NCBI RefSeq assembly: GCF_003259615.1
Contig: NZ_QLLR01000001.1
Span: forward strand, 3,922 to 67,921
Origin: Pedobacter cryoconitis
GTDB lineage: Bacteria; Bacteroidota; Bacteroidia; Sphingobacteriales; Sphingobacteriaceae
Direction: 5' to 3'
Length of the DNA stretch: 64,000 bases
Part shown: one piece after another, positions 54,901 through 61,210 of the stretch
Position numbering within the stretch: the first letter of the stretch is position 1
Layout of the letters: the number at the start of each line of letters is the position of its first letter
Program-made: the position numbers and the translations under genes
The notes under the pieces: generated by a model
What the model was told of the DNA's origin: nothing
Database searches by the model: none
The model's input: the letters and a program-made list of their open reading frames with translations, nothing else

Positions 54901-55114
54901 GGTCGTACACGAAAGTAAAAGAGGATTGTTTATCTAAATCCTTTAATAAGGTCTGAGCGGTACAGTTTTTATACATCAGGGTAATAGTTCCGCTCTGCCC
55001 CCGGGCTTTGGAAATACTATAAAATGATAAGAAAATAATCAGAAAACTGATGAGTAATAAGGGTTGAAGTGGATATACTGTATATTTTTTTTTGGACAGT
55101 AAATATATAATCAT
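51923..55114 (-). CDS. TonB-dependent receptor with STN signalling domain
   Basis: This 1063-residue outer-membrane receptor has a hydrophobic signal region (about 15-40), an STN domain (about 45-118) of the kind that signals to FecR, a carboxypeptidase-D-like domain (about 130-205, with ITGTVSDEKGETFPSASI), a plug (about 225-345, with NVGAILKRVSGLNVVDN and VVVRGLSDRYNQAQIDG) and a barrel ending VSMAFTYKF. Upstream, in the same orientation, lie a FecR-type anti-sigma gene and an ECF sigma gene, the classic surface-signalling set. A plus-strand promoter box begins at its start codon, predicting an antisense RNA over its leader. Confidence 0.93.
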   Translation of the reverse strand: MIIYLLSKKKYTVYPLQPLLLISFLIIFLSFYSISKARGQSGTITLMYKNCTAQTLLKDLDKQSSFTFVYDPAQMSEVKLQNINYNHLPLKLVLEDLEKKTNLNFSMLNSNISVRLTVKPPVKKPEPGKITGTVSDEKGETFPSASIRVIELGSGMQSAVDGTYVMSLPPGTYTLEISYISYQTQKITGVQIKAGAITKLDISMKPAANALKEVVVTSGYQKASTAGLYARQKTAAGITDGISAAQIARTPDNNVGAILKRVSGLNVVDNRYVVVRGLSDRYNQAQIDGVTQPSTDMNRRNFSFDAIPAEMVSSIVVNKTATPDLSSEFAGGQVIVNTLDIPIQNFMQFQVGTGYNSNTIGKDFMQAGKRAGAEVFGFMDKSHKLPLGLQSWSRNGAVPDYLITQSRAFDPGGFRLYRYGFEPNQNYRFSFGRVYPLKNGLSFGFVGGATLRNSQEINDFISTRGGFTPSSIDSADIRQNGRIYKYNSTISALLNLGVQGKGFKIGFRNMYSHVYNNDFITSESRDPTDEQKTGPEYRRQFNIQDPKNTTVLQHKLEGEHTLGESGVKLTWNGSYTHVSQTINDRRKFTAFGSGSVNGIPYFQRYLVANAKQNDGNPDYRLYTDTREKDYNWGINLSKSFELLGDNTLAKIGYSGFYKKRDLSNYTIEIYNAINPILFVAPYEYSLAPDKVGSGADQAFYSVPDDMGGQFTGKANSQSAYAMLDQRFFKKLRLVYGVRFDAYKLSNTQLKTKDGETNTDDNKKFLPSVNVTYSISDNINVRGSYATTVVRPDFRETSVFNLYDPILDARIRGSNVKSTKINNTDLRLEWYPSAGEIVSLSGFYKKFDKPIELVFIQDMAVDQYAFQNQKSAVNYGLEMEVRKSMGFIADRQWLRNLSVFGNGTLIKSDVVALSYEGVNNEVVKEVKSKRALYGQSPWIVNVGLSYTQLNYGANVVYNRSGYRTNTIHFSPLEIEYEMGRNLVDFQVFTRVFKQKGELKLNISNLLNAQTSFYKNINGYDGGGGDTPFVLKPGQTDQYKESDGDKITYQVRSGTNVSMAFTYKF

Positions 55115-55121
55115 ACTTTTG
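55114..55121 (+). promoter_or_regulatory. -7 box of antisense RNA
   Basis: TACTTTTG matches TAnnTTTG on the plus strand, starting at the first base of the receptor's start codon. The next plus-strand feature is a strong terminator, not a gene. Confidence 0.45.
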
Positions 55122-55126
55122 GAATG

Positions 55127-55228
55127 GTTTATTGCGCCTGTGAATCGTAATTTATCATTGTTTTTTTCCGGTCTGACCGGTAATTAAGAGCAGTACTGCC
55201 GCCAGCGGTACTGCTCTTTTTTTTGGAT
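55127..55228 (+). ncRNA. Candidate antisense small RNA at the receptor leader
   Basis: Between fecR-type and receptor genes (both minus) the plus strand carries a -7 box and, 65 bases later, a terminator with an 11-bp stem (AAGAGCAGTAC/GTACTGCTCTT) and eight Ts. A smaller CCGGTC/GACCGG palindrome lies in between. The transcript of about 95-100 nt would be complementary to the receptor mRNA leader. Placement matches the DonS-type RNAs that repress sigma/anti-sigma polysaccharide loci in Bacteroides. No T-run serves the minus strand. Confidence 0.5.
55187..55227 (+). terminator. Plus-strand intrinsic terminator in the anti-sigma/receptor gap
   Basis: AAGAGCAGTAC and GTACTGCTCTT form a perfect 11-bp stem with an 11-base loop, followed by TTTTTTTT on the plus strand only. 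Confidence 0.8.
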
Positions 55229-55252
55229 ACGGTGTAATGGTTTACTGAGCGC

Positions 55253-56209
55253 TCAATTCATAATAACATACCCCGCAGGGATTTTTTTAAACTTTAAATG
55301 GTGAGTAAATAAGAGTGTTTTAATTACATCTTCGACAGGCTCATTTCTAAAGCTGCCGCTAATGGCAAAGCCCTTCAGTCCTTGCTTTTCAAATTGCAGT
55401 GTAATATTATAGTAAGAAGCTACCTGTGCTAAAGCTTCTGTTAAGCTTGTATTATCGAATTCCAGTGTCCCATCCTCTGTATAAGATTTAATATGATCAT
55501 TGTTATCAAATACAGATTTTGTCCCTGCATCACCAACCTGGCTATACTGCTGACCGGGGGCAAGCCTTAAAGCATTAAAGCCCTTTTGCTGGCTGCCTAT
55601 TTCCACCTTGCCTGTATATAAGCGTATTTTTTCCAGCTGATAGTTTTTATAATTCTCTACGGTAAAAGAAGTCCCTAAAGCCGTAGTAGATAATTTCGCC
55701 GAGTAAACGGTAAAAGGTCTGTGTTTATCTTTAGCGATCTCAAAGAAACCTTTTCCTTTAATCAGAAATACTTTACGGTTATTGGAAGCAAATGCCGCAG
55801 GATATTTAAATACTGAGCCAGAGTTTAAGGTAACCACAGAATGATCTGTCAGGGTGATAATCTTTACAGAACCAACCGGGACAATGACCGTCGTAAAAGA
55901 AGTTTGTTGTTTTAGGCTTTCAGCTTTGCGATGTGCTAAATACCCCAAAGCAGAAACAAGGATAAAGGACGCTGCAACAGTTACTTTGATAAAAAATTTG
56001 AATACAGGGTGTAGCTTAACTGGTGAAGCAATGACTGGTTCCTCTTCAGTAACTACAGGAACTTTTTCACCAACCATTGGCATCATATCCAGATAGTCCA
56101 GATCAAATTCCCCATTTTCTACCAACAGGAAAAACTCATCCAGCTCTGCTGCATTCAATTCCTTTTCAAGAAACCTGCGGTATAGATTCTTTTTCTCGCT
56201 CGAGTTCAT
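55253..56209 (-). CDS. FecR-type anti-sigma factor
   Basis: This 318-residue membrane protein has a cytoplasmic N-terminus (about 1-85), one transmembrane helix (about 88-108, VAASFILVSALGYLAH), a periplasmic FecR domain (about 115-210, with VTLNSGSVFKYPAAF) and a C-terminal DUF4974 domain (about 245-318, similar in fold to STN). It holds the neighbouring ECF sigma factor until the TonB receptor's STN domain signals. It follows the sigma gene by 42 bases and precedes the receptor gene by 138 bases, with the candidate antisense RNA in that gap. Confidence 0.93.
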   Translation of the reverse strand: MNSSEKKNLYRRFLEKELNAAELDEFFLLVENGEFDLDYLDMMPMVGEKVPVVTEEEPVIASPVKLHPVFKFFIKVTVAASFILVSALGYLAHRKAESLKQQTSFTTVIVPVGSVKIITLTDHSVVTLNSGSVFKYPAAFASNNRKVFLIKGKGFFEIAKDKHRPFTVYSAKLSTTALGTSFTVENYKNYQLEKIRLYTGKVEIGSQQKGFNALRLAPGQQYSQVGDAGTKSVFDNNDHIKSYTEDGTLEFDNTSLTEALAQVASYYNITLQFEKQGLKGFAISGSFRNEPVEDVIKTLLFTHHLKFKKIPAGYVIMN

Positions 56210-56251
56210 ACTACTATATACTATCGGGCAATCCCTTTAGGGGGGATGGAA

Positions 56252-56848
56252 TTAAAATAAATTATCCAGAGAAAATAGCAGGGGTAAAAACAAGTAAAGA
56301 TAATCAGCCGCATCCGCAAGTTTACCCAGATCTCTCTTTGCTAAACTCATGTGTTCTTTAATCGTTTCTTTGCTTACAGAAAGCATATTAGCGGCCTCAG
56401 CATAAGTGAACCCGTCAATTTTACACAGTTCAAAGGTTTGCCTCCTTTTAGCAGGAATACGTCCCATAATTTGACGGAGCAGGGCAAGATCCATAGCCGC
56501 AGCAATGGCAACGTGCTGACTTGCCTCTTGTTGGGCAGACAAATATCTTCCGCGGAATACATTCTTCATCTTCTGATCAGAAAGTACACGCTTTAACCAG
56601 GTAAAAGTTACATTTTTGGTAATGGTAAAAAGATAGGGCCTGATTTCCCGCTCCGGGTCCAGGTTTGCCCTTGCTTCCCAGAGCCTTAAGAAAACATCAC
56701 TGGTAAGCTCATCTGCAAGTTCAGCAGCACGTGTATGTTGAAAACAGTAAGCCCTTATATCTTTATAATACAGCTTATAAACCTGGGTAAAGGCATATTC
56801 ATCACCATTAATGAAATCCTGAATGATACCTTTTGTTAATACTGTCAT
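56252..56848 (-). CDS. ECF sigma factor (FecI-like)
   Basis: This 198-residue sigma-70 family protein has region 2 (about 20-90, ELADELTSDVFLRLWEAR and RPYLFTITKN) and region 4 (about 130-180, with FTYAEAANMLSVSKETIKEH as the helix-turn-helix). It is the Bacteroidota FecI-like type. It is the first gene of the sigma, anti-sigma, receptor series on the minus strand. The C-terminal tail YLYLFLPLLFSL is unusually hydrophobic and could contact membrane or the anti-sigma factor. The likely targets are the receptor and perhaps downstream genes. Confidence 0.92.
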   Translation of the reverse strand: MTVLTKGIIQDFINGDEYAFTQVYKLYYKDIRAYCFQHTRAAELADELTSDVFLRLWEARANLDPEREIRPYLFTITKNVTFTWLKRVLSDQKMKNVFRGRYLSAQQEASQHVAIAAAMDLALLRQIMGRIPAKRRQTFELCKIDGFTYAEAANMLSVSKETIKEHMSLAKRDLGKLADAADYLYLFLPLLFSLDNLF

Positions 56849-56927
56849 ACCTTACAAATTTAAGTTTCAGAATGATGTAGTATATAAACTACAGATTAAT
56901 TAAATGTTAACTTAAATGAAATAACTA

Positions 56928-58295
56928 TTAGTTTAGCCTGGTAATCGTCAGGTTTGATTTCAAGTCAACCGGAATCCTGGAATCAAAAAGAACTTTAGGT
57001 TTTTCACTGACAGCCTCAGTTTTAAACCGACCTGCAGCGACAAAGCTTTTCTGGAGACAACTTTGGATCAGCGGATCTGAAATATCACCAAAAGGTTTTA
57101 AAGGAAGTACGGACAATTCATCAGCGGTTTGATCTGGTATTAACCCGCTACTGTAATCCCCTTTTCCCGAAGCATTGTATAATTTAAAAATCATGGGATA
57201 GATTTCCCATTTCGGAACCAGCTGCGGATTTCTATAGTCTTTAATTACAAAACTGGCCATATCCTTCCCCAGTGTTTGCTGACCGGATTGAATCACAGTC
57301 AGATAAGGTCTTAACGAATTGATGAGCAGTTCGGCCGCGGATGCAGTATGACTGCCTGTCAATATATAAACTCTGCCGAGATTCAAACGGTAAGCAGAAA
57401 GCCCGGAGAAACTGACTTTCTGGATAGTTTGAAACTTGGTCATTTCTGCTCCAAAACTACTTTTCCTTGAACCTGCATTTGAATTACCTCTATATTCTAC
57501 AAAAGTAGCCCCTTCGGTAGCATTGGAAGAGATCAGGGTTGCTAAAGTCGCCGCAACAGGTACACTGCCCCCGGGGTTATAACGCAGGTCAACAATTAAT
57601 TCCTGAACCTGTTCTTGTTTGAAATAAGTAAAGGCTTTTTTTAATTGAGTTAAAGCACTTTCTTCAAAAGAGTTCAAAAAGAGGTAGCCATAAGTTTGAC
57701 CACCAGACTCAAAAACCTGGTAAGTATATACCGGATCTTCCGAATTGATTAACCGGGAGACTTTGATTGTTCCGTCTTTACCGGCCAGTTCGAGTTCGGC
57801 GCTTTGCTGTAAAATGCTGGTGCTGGTCAGCGCAGCAATATTAGCTGCGGATGGTACTGCTCCATTAATCTTTTTAATAATATCTCCGCGAACCAGACCT
57901 TTCTCTGCACCTCTGGAACCGGGAACAACCAGGCTGATTACCGTTTGCACCTGCCCGTTACCAGTTTGCAATGTAATCCAGTCAAACCCCAAAGTATGGG
58001 CTAAGGACGGCGGGTAGCTTTCCGGAAGATCCGGATTTACGAGCGCAGAGAAACGGTCAGCACCATTTCGAAGACCCTTAAAAAAAGCCGAAGGATCAGT
58101 ATTCAGGTCAGGTTTCCCTGGTAAACTATTATTCCAGTAATAGTATACTTTCATACTATCCAGCACCCAGGAATTGATGTTTTCCTGACTGCCGGCAGGA
58201 TAGTCTGGCCGGTCTTCGGTTTTGCGGCAACCAGTAATGGAGAAAAAAAACAAGTATAACAGCAGCGTTTTGATCAACAGAGAGCATGTCTTCAT
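56928..58295 (-). CDS. S41 family peptidase, lipoprotein
   Basis: A lipoprotein signal ending SITGCRKT precedes a C-terminal-processing-type protease of 455 residues. A PDZ-like domain (about 105-165, with GAEKGLVRGDIIKKING) is followed by the S41 catalytic domain. The nucleophile Ser lies in TGSHTASAAEL near 320 and the general base Lys in TLGKDMASF near 345. The ELIVDLRYNPGGSV segment is diagnostic. It acts on periplasmic or surface peptides. It is divergent from the EEP hydrolase gene and 79 bases downstream of the sigma gene's start, so it may be read separately. Confidence 0.9.
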   Translation of the reverse strand: MKTCSLLIKTLLLYLFFFSITGCRKTEDRPDYPAGSQENINSWVLDSMKVYYYWNNSLPGKPDLNTDPSAFFKGLRNGADRFSALVNPDLPESYPPSLAHTLGFDWITLQTGNGQVQTVISLVVPGSRGAEKGLVRGDIIKKINGAVPSAANIAALTSTSILQQSAELELAGKDGTIKVSRLINSEDPVYTYQVFESGGQTYGYLFLNSFEESALTQLKKAFTYFKQEQVQELIVDLRYNPGGSVPVAATLATLISSNATEGATFVEYRGNSNAGSRKSSFGAEMTKFQTIQKVSFSGLSAYRLNLGRVYILTGSHTASAAELLINSLRPYLTVIQSGQQTLGKDMASFVIKDYRNPQLVPKWEIYPMIFKLYNASGKGDYSSGLIPDQTADELSVLPLKPFGDISDPLIQSCLQKSFVAAGRFKTEAVSEKPKVLFDSRIPVDLKSNLTITRLN

Positions 58296-58439
58296 AAAAA
58301 CGTTTTATATCGGTATGCGGTAAAATTAGCCGCTGCGTATAAAGTTTATATTAAGATAAAAACATATAATACTGCGAAACTCCTATACAATTCTTAGTTA
58401 GTAAAACTATCATTATATTAGTCACACTTATTATAGATT

Positions 58440-59291
58440 ATGATCAGAAAAACCAGTATTACAGCCCTTTTCCTTTTATTTTTAAGCACACAGCTTTTTG
58501 CACAAAAACTAATTATCGGAACTTATAACCTGCGGAATGACAATAAAGGTGACATCGGCAATTTATGGGCACAAAGAGCCCCGATTGTCGCAAACCTTCT
58601 TCGTTTCCACCAATTCGATGTTTTCGGGATTCAGGAAGGGTTTAAAAACCAACTGGACGACATCAACAACGCTTTGCCGGAATATGCACATTACGGACGC
58701 GGACGTGATGATGGAAAAGATGGTGGCGAACATTCTTCGGTCTTTTACAGAAAAGATAAATTTAAGCTTCTGAAAAAGGGAGACTTCTGGTTGTCAGAAA
58801 CCCCTGATCAGCCGGGTTTAGGCTGGGATGCCACTTGTTGTAACCGGATTTGCTCCTGGGTTGAATTACAGGATATAAAAACTGGCAGTAAATTCTATTA
58901 TTTTAACGCACATTTTGACCACGAAGGAAAAATTGCAAGAGTAGAAAGCAGTAAATTGATCATTCGTAAAATGAAAGAAATCGCAGGAAATGTACCTGCT
59001 GTATTTACAGGTGATTTAAATGGCGGACAAGACAGTGAATGGTATTTAACGTTAGCCAAATCCGGCTACCTGAAAGACACTTATAGCCAGGTTAAATATC
59101 CTTATGTCAACAATCCTTCTTTCAATGAATTCGGCAAACACCTGGATGGCTTTGAAATTATAGACCATGTACTGGTAACCAAAGACTTTAAAGCAGACAG
59201 ATGGGGTGTTTTAACTGATTCTTATCAAGGCAAGTATCCCTCAGACCATTTTCCTATCTTAGTAGAGGTAAACTTAAATAATAAACAATGA
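58440..59291 (+). CDS. Exported endonuclease/exonuclease/phosphatase-family hydrolase
   Basis: A signal peptide ending LFAQ is followed by a DNase I-like EEP fold of 260 residues. Metal and catalytic motifs are TYNLRND near 27-33, GIQEGF, NAHFDH, FTGDLNGG and SDHFPILVEV. The family includes nucleases and phosphodiesterases acting on nucleic acids, sphingolipids or inositol phosphates; I cannot decide which. Its stop overlaps the start of the Dabb gene in an ATGA junction, so the two proteins are coupled and both exported. A cysteine pair in ATCCNRICSW may form a disulfide. Confidence 0.88.
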   Translation: MIRKTSITALFLLFLSTQLFAQKLIIGTYNLRNDNKGDIGNLWAQRAPIVANLLRFHQFDVFGIQEGFKNQLDDINNALPEYAHYGRGRDDGKDGGEHSSVFYRKDKFKLLKKGDFWLSETPDQPGLGWDATCCNRICSWVELQDIKTGSKFYYFNAHFDHEGKIARVESSKLIIRKMKEIAGNVPAVFTGDLNGGQDSEWYLTLAKSGYLKDTYSQVKYPYVNNPSFNEFGKHLDGFEIIDHVLVTKDFKADRWGVLTDSYQGKYPSDHFPILVEVNLNNKQ

Positions 59292-59716
59292 ACAAACCAA
59301 ACAGAAGAAAATTTATCGGGACAGCTGCTGTTCTTGTTGCAGGAACAGCAGCAGCAACAGCAATGCCTGTGCTAACTGCAAATAACGAAATGAAAAACAA
59401 AGAAGAATTACCGGTGGTACATCATGTTTTCTTCTGGTTGAAAAACCCTGCTTCAACAGCAGATCGTGATCAGCTGGTTGCCGGTGTAAAAACACTTTCA
59501 GCTATAGAAACAGTCAATAAACTCAAAGTAGGTATTGTAGCCAGTACAGAAAAACGTGAGGTGGTAGATAACAGCTGGGCAGTATCCGAGCTGATTTTCT
59601 TTAAAGACCTGGCCGCACAAGCGGTTTACCAGACGCATCCGATACACCTGGAATTCATTAAAAATTGCAGCCACTTATGGGAGAAGGTTATTGTTTATGA
59701 TGCAGTAGATGCCTGA
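59288..59716 (+). CDS. Tat-exported Dabb (stress-responsive A/B barrel) protein
   Basis: A twin-arginine signal (NRRKFIGTAAVLVAGTAAAT) precedes a 100-residue Dabb domain, a dimeric alpha/beta-barrel fold. VHHVFFWLKNP is the typical first strand. Members include small stress proteins and some enzymes with unclear chemistry. Tat export implies folding with or without cofactor before secretion. The start overlaps the end of the EEP gene by four bases (ATGA). A functional unit with the EEP enzyme is likely but undefined. Confidence 0.85.
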   Translation: MNKPNRRKFIGTAAVLVAGTAAATAMPVLTANNEMKNKEELPVVHHVFFWLKNPASTADRDQLVAGVKTLSAIETVNKLKVGIVASTEKREVVDNSWAVSELIFFKDLAAQAVYQTHPIHLEFIKNCSHLWEKVIVYDAVDA

Positions 59717-59727
59717 GCAAGCTCAGG

Positions 59728-60342
59728 TTATTTAAGCGCAATCCGGTAAGAACATCTCCGATCTCCGGAAACGATATGATCTAACCGGTTAATATTTACC
59801 TGTTCTCCCAGAACGAACCTGAATACATTCAATTCTCCAGCACAAAATCCCTGGCAGGAAGTCGCGGCAGCACAAATAGGGCAATGATTTTCGACGAATA
59901 AATAGCCTTGCTCGTCTTTACTATATTCAGCCATATAGCCTTCTCTGCTCCTGATCTCTGTAAGTTTAGCAACTCGTCCTTCCAGGTCATCAATAGGATT
60001 TAATTCCTGCATATATTTATCCCGGCCAGTTTGTTCGGCTGCATCCATTACACTTTGTAAGGCATTATCGCCTAAAGTATTTTTAATCATATGAATCAGC
60101 TTTACCGTAAGTTCAGCATGGGTGTCCGGAAATTTAGCATGCCCTGCGGCTGTTAAACTAAAAAATTGCTTAGGCCTGCCCACTCCGCTGGATTCATTTT
60201 CAGCCTGAATTAACCCTTCGTCCGTATACTTTAATAATTGTAACCTTGCGCCTTCTTTTGTCATGCCAAGTTCTTGCGCAATTGCGGAAGCAGTTAAAGC
60301 ACCACGGGTTTTAAGCAGCATCAGGAATCTGTTTGTCATCAT
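59728..60342 (-). CDS. SufR-like cysteine-rich transcriptional regulator
   Basis: This 204-residue protein has an N-terminal winged helix (about 1-75, with TASAIAQELGMTKEGARLQL) and a C-terminal region carrying Cys154, Cys157, Cys163, Cys167 and Cys197. The CPIC and CQGFC pairs resemble the iron-sulfur or metal-binding region of SufR-type regulators, which sense cluster status and control suf genes. A perfect 10-bp inverted repeat lies six bases upstream of its start, with promoter boxes for both directions next to it. The target divergent gene codes for DUF2480. Confidence 0.8.
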   Translation of the reverse strand: MMTNRFLMLLKTRGALTASAIAQELGMTKEGARLQLLKYTDEGLIQAENESSGVGRPKQFFSLTAAGHAKFPDTHAELTVKLIHMIKNTLGDNALQSVMDAAEQTGRDKYMQELNPIDDLEGRVAKLTEIRSREGYMAEYSKDEQGYLFVENHCPICAAATSCQGFCAGELNVFRFVLGEQVNINRLDHIVSGDRRCSYRIALK

Positions 60343-60347
60343 AAATT

Positions 60348-60375
60348 AATAAAACAAGTGTTTGGTTGTTTTATT
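60348..60375. promoter_or_regulatory. Operator palindrome of the SufR-like regulator
   Basis: AATAAAACAA (60348-60357) and TTGTTTTATT (60366-60375) form a perfect inverted repeat with an eight-base spacer, six bases before the regulator ATG. It overlaps the expected transcription start of the regulator. Confidence 0.75.
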
Positions 60376-60377
60376 CA

Positions 60378-60385
60378 CAAAAGTA
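60378..60385 (-). promoter_or_regulatory. -7 box of the SufR-like regulator
   Basis: The minus strand reads TACTTTTG, a TAnnTTTG match. Transcription would start near 60372, inside the palindrome. Confidence 0.5.
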
Positions 60386-60386
60386 C

Positions 60387-60394
60387 TAACTTTG
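60387..60394 (+). promoter_or_regulatory. -7 box in the divergent direction
   Basis: TAACTTTG matches TAnnTTTG, one base from the opposing box. TTG at 60366-60368 is a possible -33 element with an 18-base spacing and lies within the palindrome. Transcription would start near 60400. Confidence 0.45.
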
Positions 60395-60689
60395 CTGAAC
60401 TTATTCATATTTTAAATCATAGTTATGTCTTTAAAATTACGCACAATTATAGCCACGCCTTCCTTGAAAAAACAGCCAGTATTTCTTGTTCCGTATTGGA
60501 ATGTGCTGATGCGAAAGGCTTCCTGATCATTTGCTGTTCTGCAATTGATTTTTCTTAAAAACCTCAATTAAGCAATAAAAGGCCTTCATCGGCCTGTTTA
60601 TTCTTTCACCCTTAAAAGCAATTTTAAGCGTGCAGGAACTCTTATGCCCAAAATAAAATGAATCTGCCAACACCACAACAACAATAGAA
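60395..60689 (+). other. Leader region with no clear gene
   Basis: About 290 bases precede the DUF2480 gene. A 33-codon frame opens at 60425 and a short AGGCC/GGCCT hairpin lies near 60580-60595. The region could be a long leader or contain a small RNA. I see no convincing longer ORF. Confidence 0.35.
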
Positions 60690-61199
60690 ATGGAAGAAAT
60701 TATTAATAAAGTAGAGCTGAGTGGCATTCACACTCTTGATCTGATTAATTACAAACCCCTCAAACAAGAATACATAGCCTTTGACCTTGTTCCTTATTTA
60801 TTCCAGGGATACCTGTTAAAGGAAAAGGTATTCAGAGTAGATATGATCCAGATCAACTGGGGTCAGTTTGCCGGGAAAGAAGTGATCCTTTACTGTTCAA
60901 ATGATGCAATTGTCCCGTATTGGGCTTATGTATATATTACCTCACTGCTCAAACCCTTTAAAGCACAGGTTTACTTTGCTAATCAACAAGACCATACAGA
61001 GCTGATCTGGATGGAAAGGGTAAAAAAAATAGACTATAGCGTATTCCATGGTCAAAAAGTGGTGCTCAAAGCGAATACCATAGTCCCCCCCGAAGTTTAT
61101 GTATGCGCAACAGGCTACCTGATGGATCAGGTACAAAGCCTGATGTGGGGAGAAGCCGGCTCTCCAGTCATGATTTATAAAAAGAAAAAAAACTTATAG
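60690..61199 (+). CDS. DUF2480 family protein
   Basis: This 169-residue cytoplasmic protein matches the DUF2480 family of Bacteroidota, of unknown function. Members are often encoded near Fe-S assembly (suf) genes in flavobacteria. Recognisable stretches are FDLVPYLFQGYLLKEK and NWGQFAGKEVILYC. No signal or membrane segment is visible. The divergent SufR-like regulator upstream fits a Fe-S context, although no suf gene is in this window. It lies 11 bases before the RND adaptor gene, so read-through into the efflux operon is likely. Confidence 0.8.
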   Translation: MEEIINKVELSGIHTLDLINYKPLKQEYIAFDLVPYLFQGYLLKEKVFRVDMIQINWGQFAGKEVILYCSNDAIVPYWAYVYITSLLKPFKAQVYFANQQDHTELIWMERVKKIDYSVFHGQKVVLKANTIVPPEVYVCATGYLMDQVQSLMWGEAGSPVMIYKKKKNL

Positions 61200-61210
61200 A
61201 AACCCCCATA

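Noticed and set aside
60358-60558. 66-codon frame upstream of DUF2480
   Set aside because: Overlaps the operator and promoter boxes and has poor composition.
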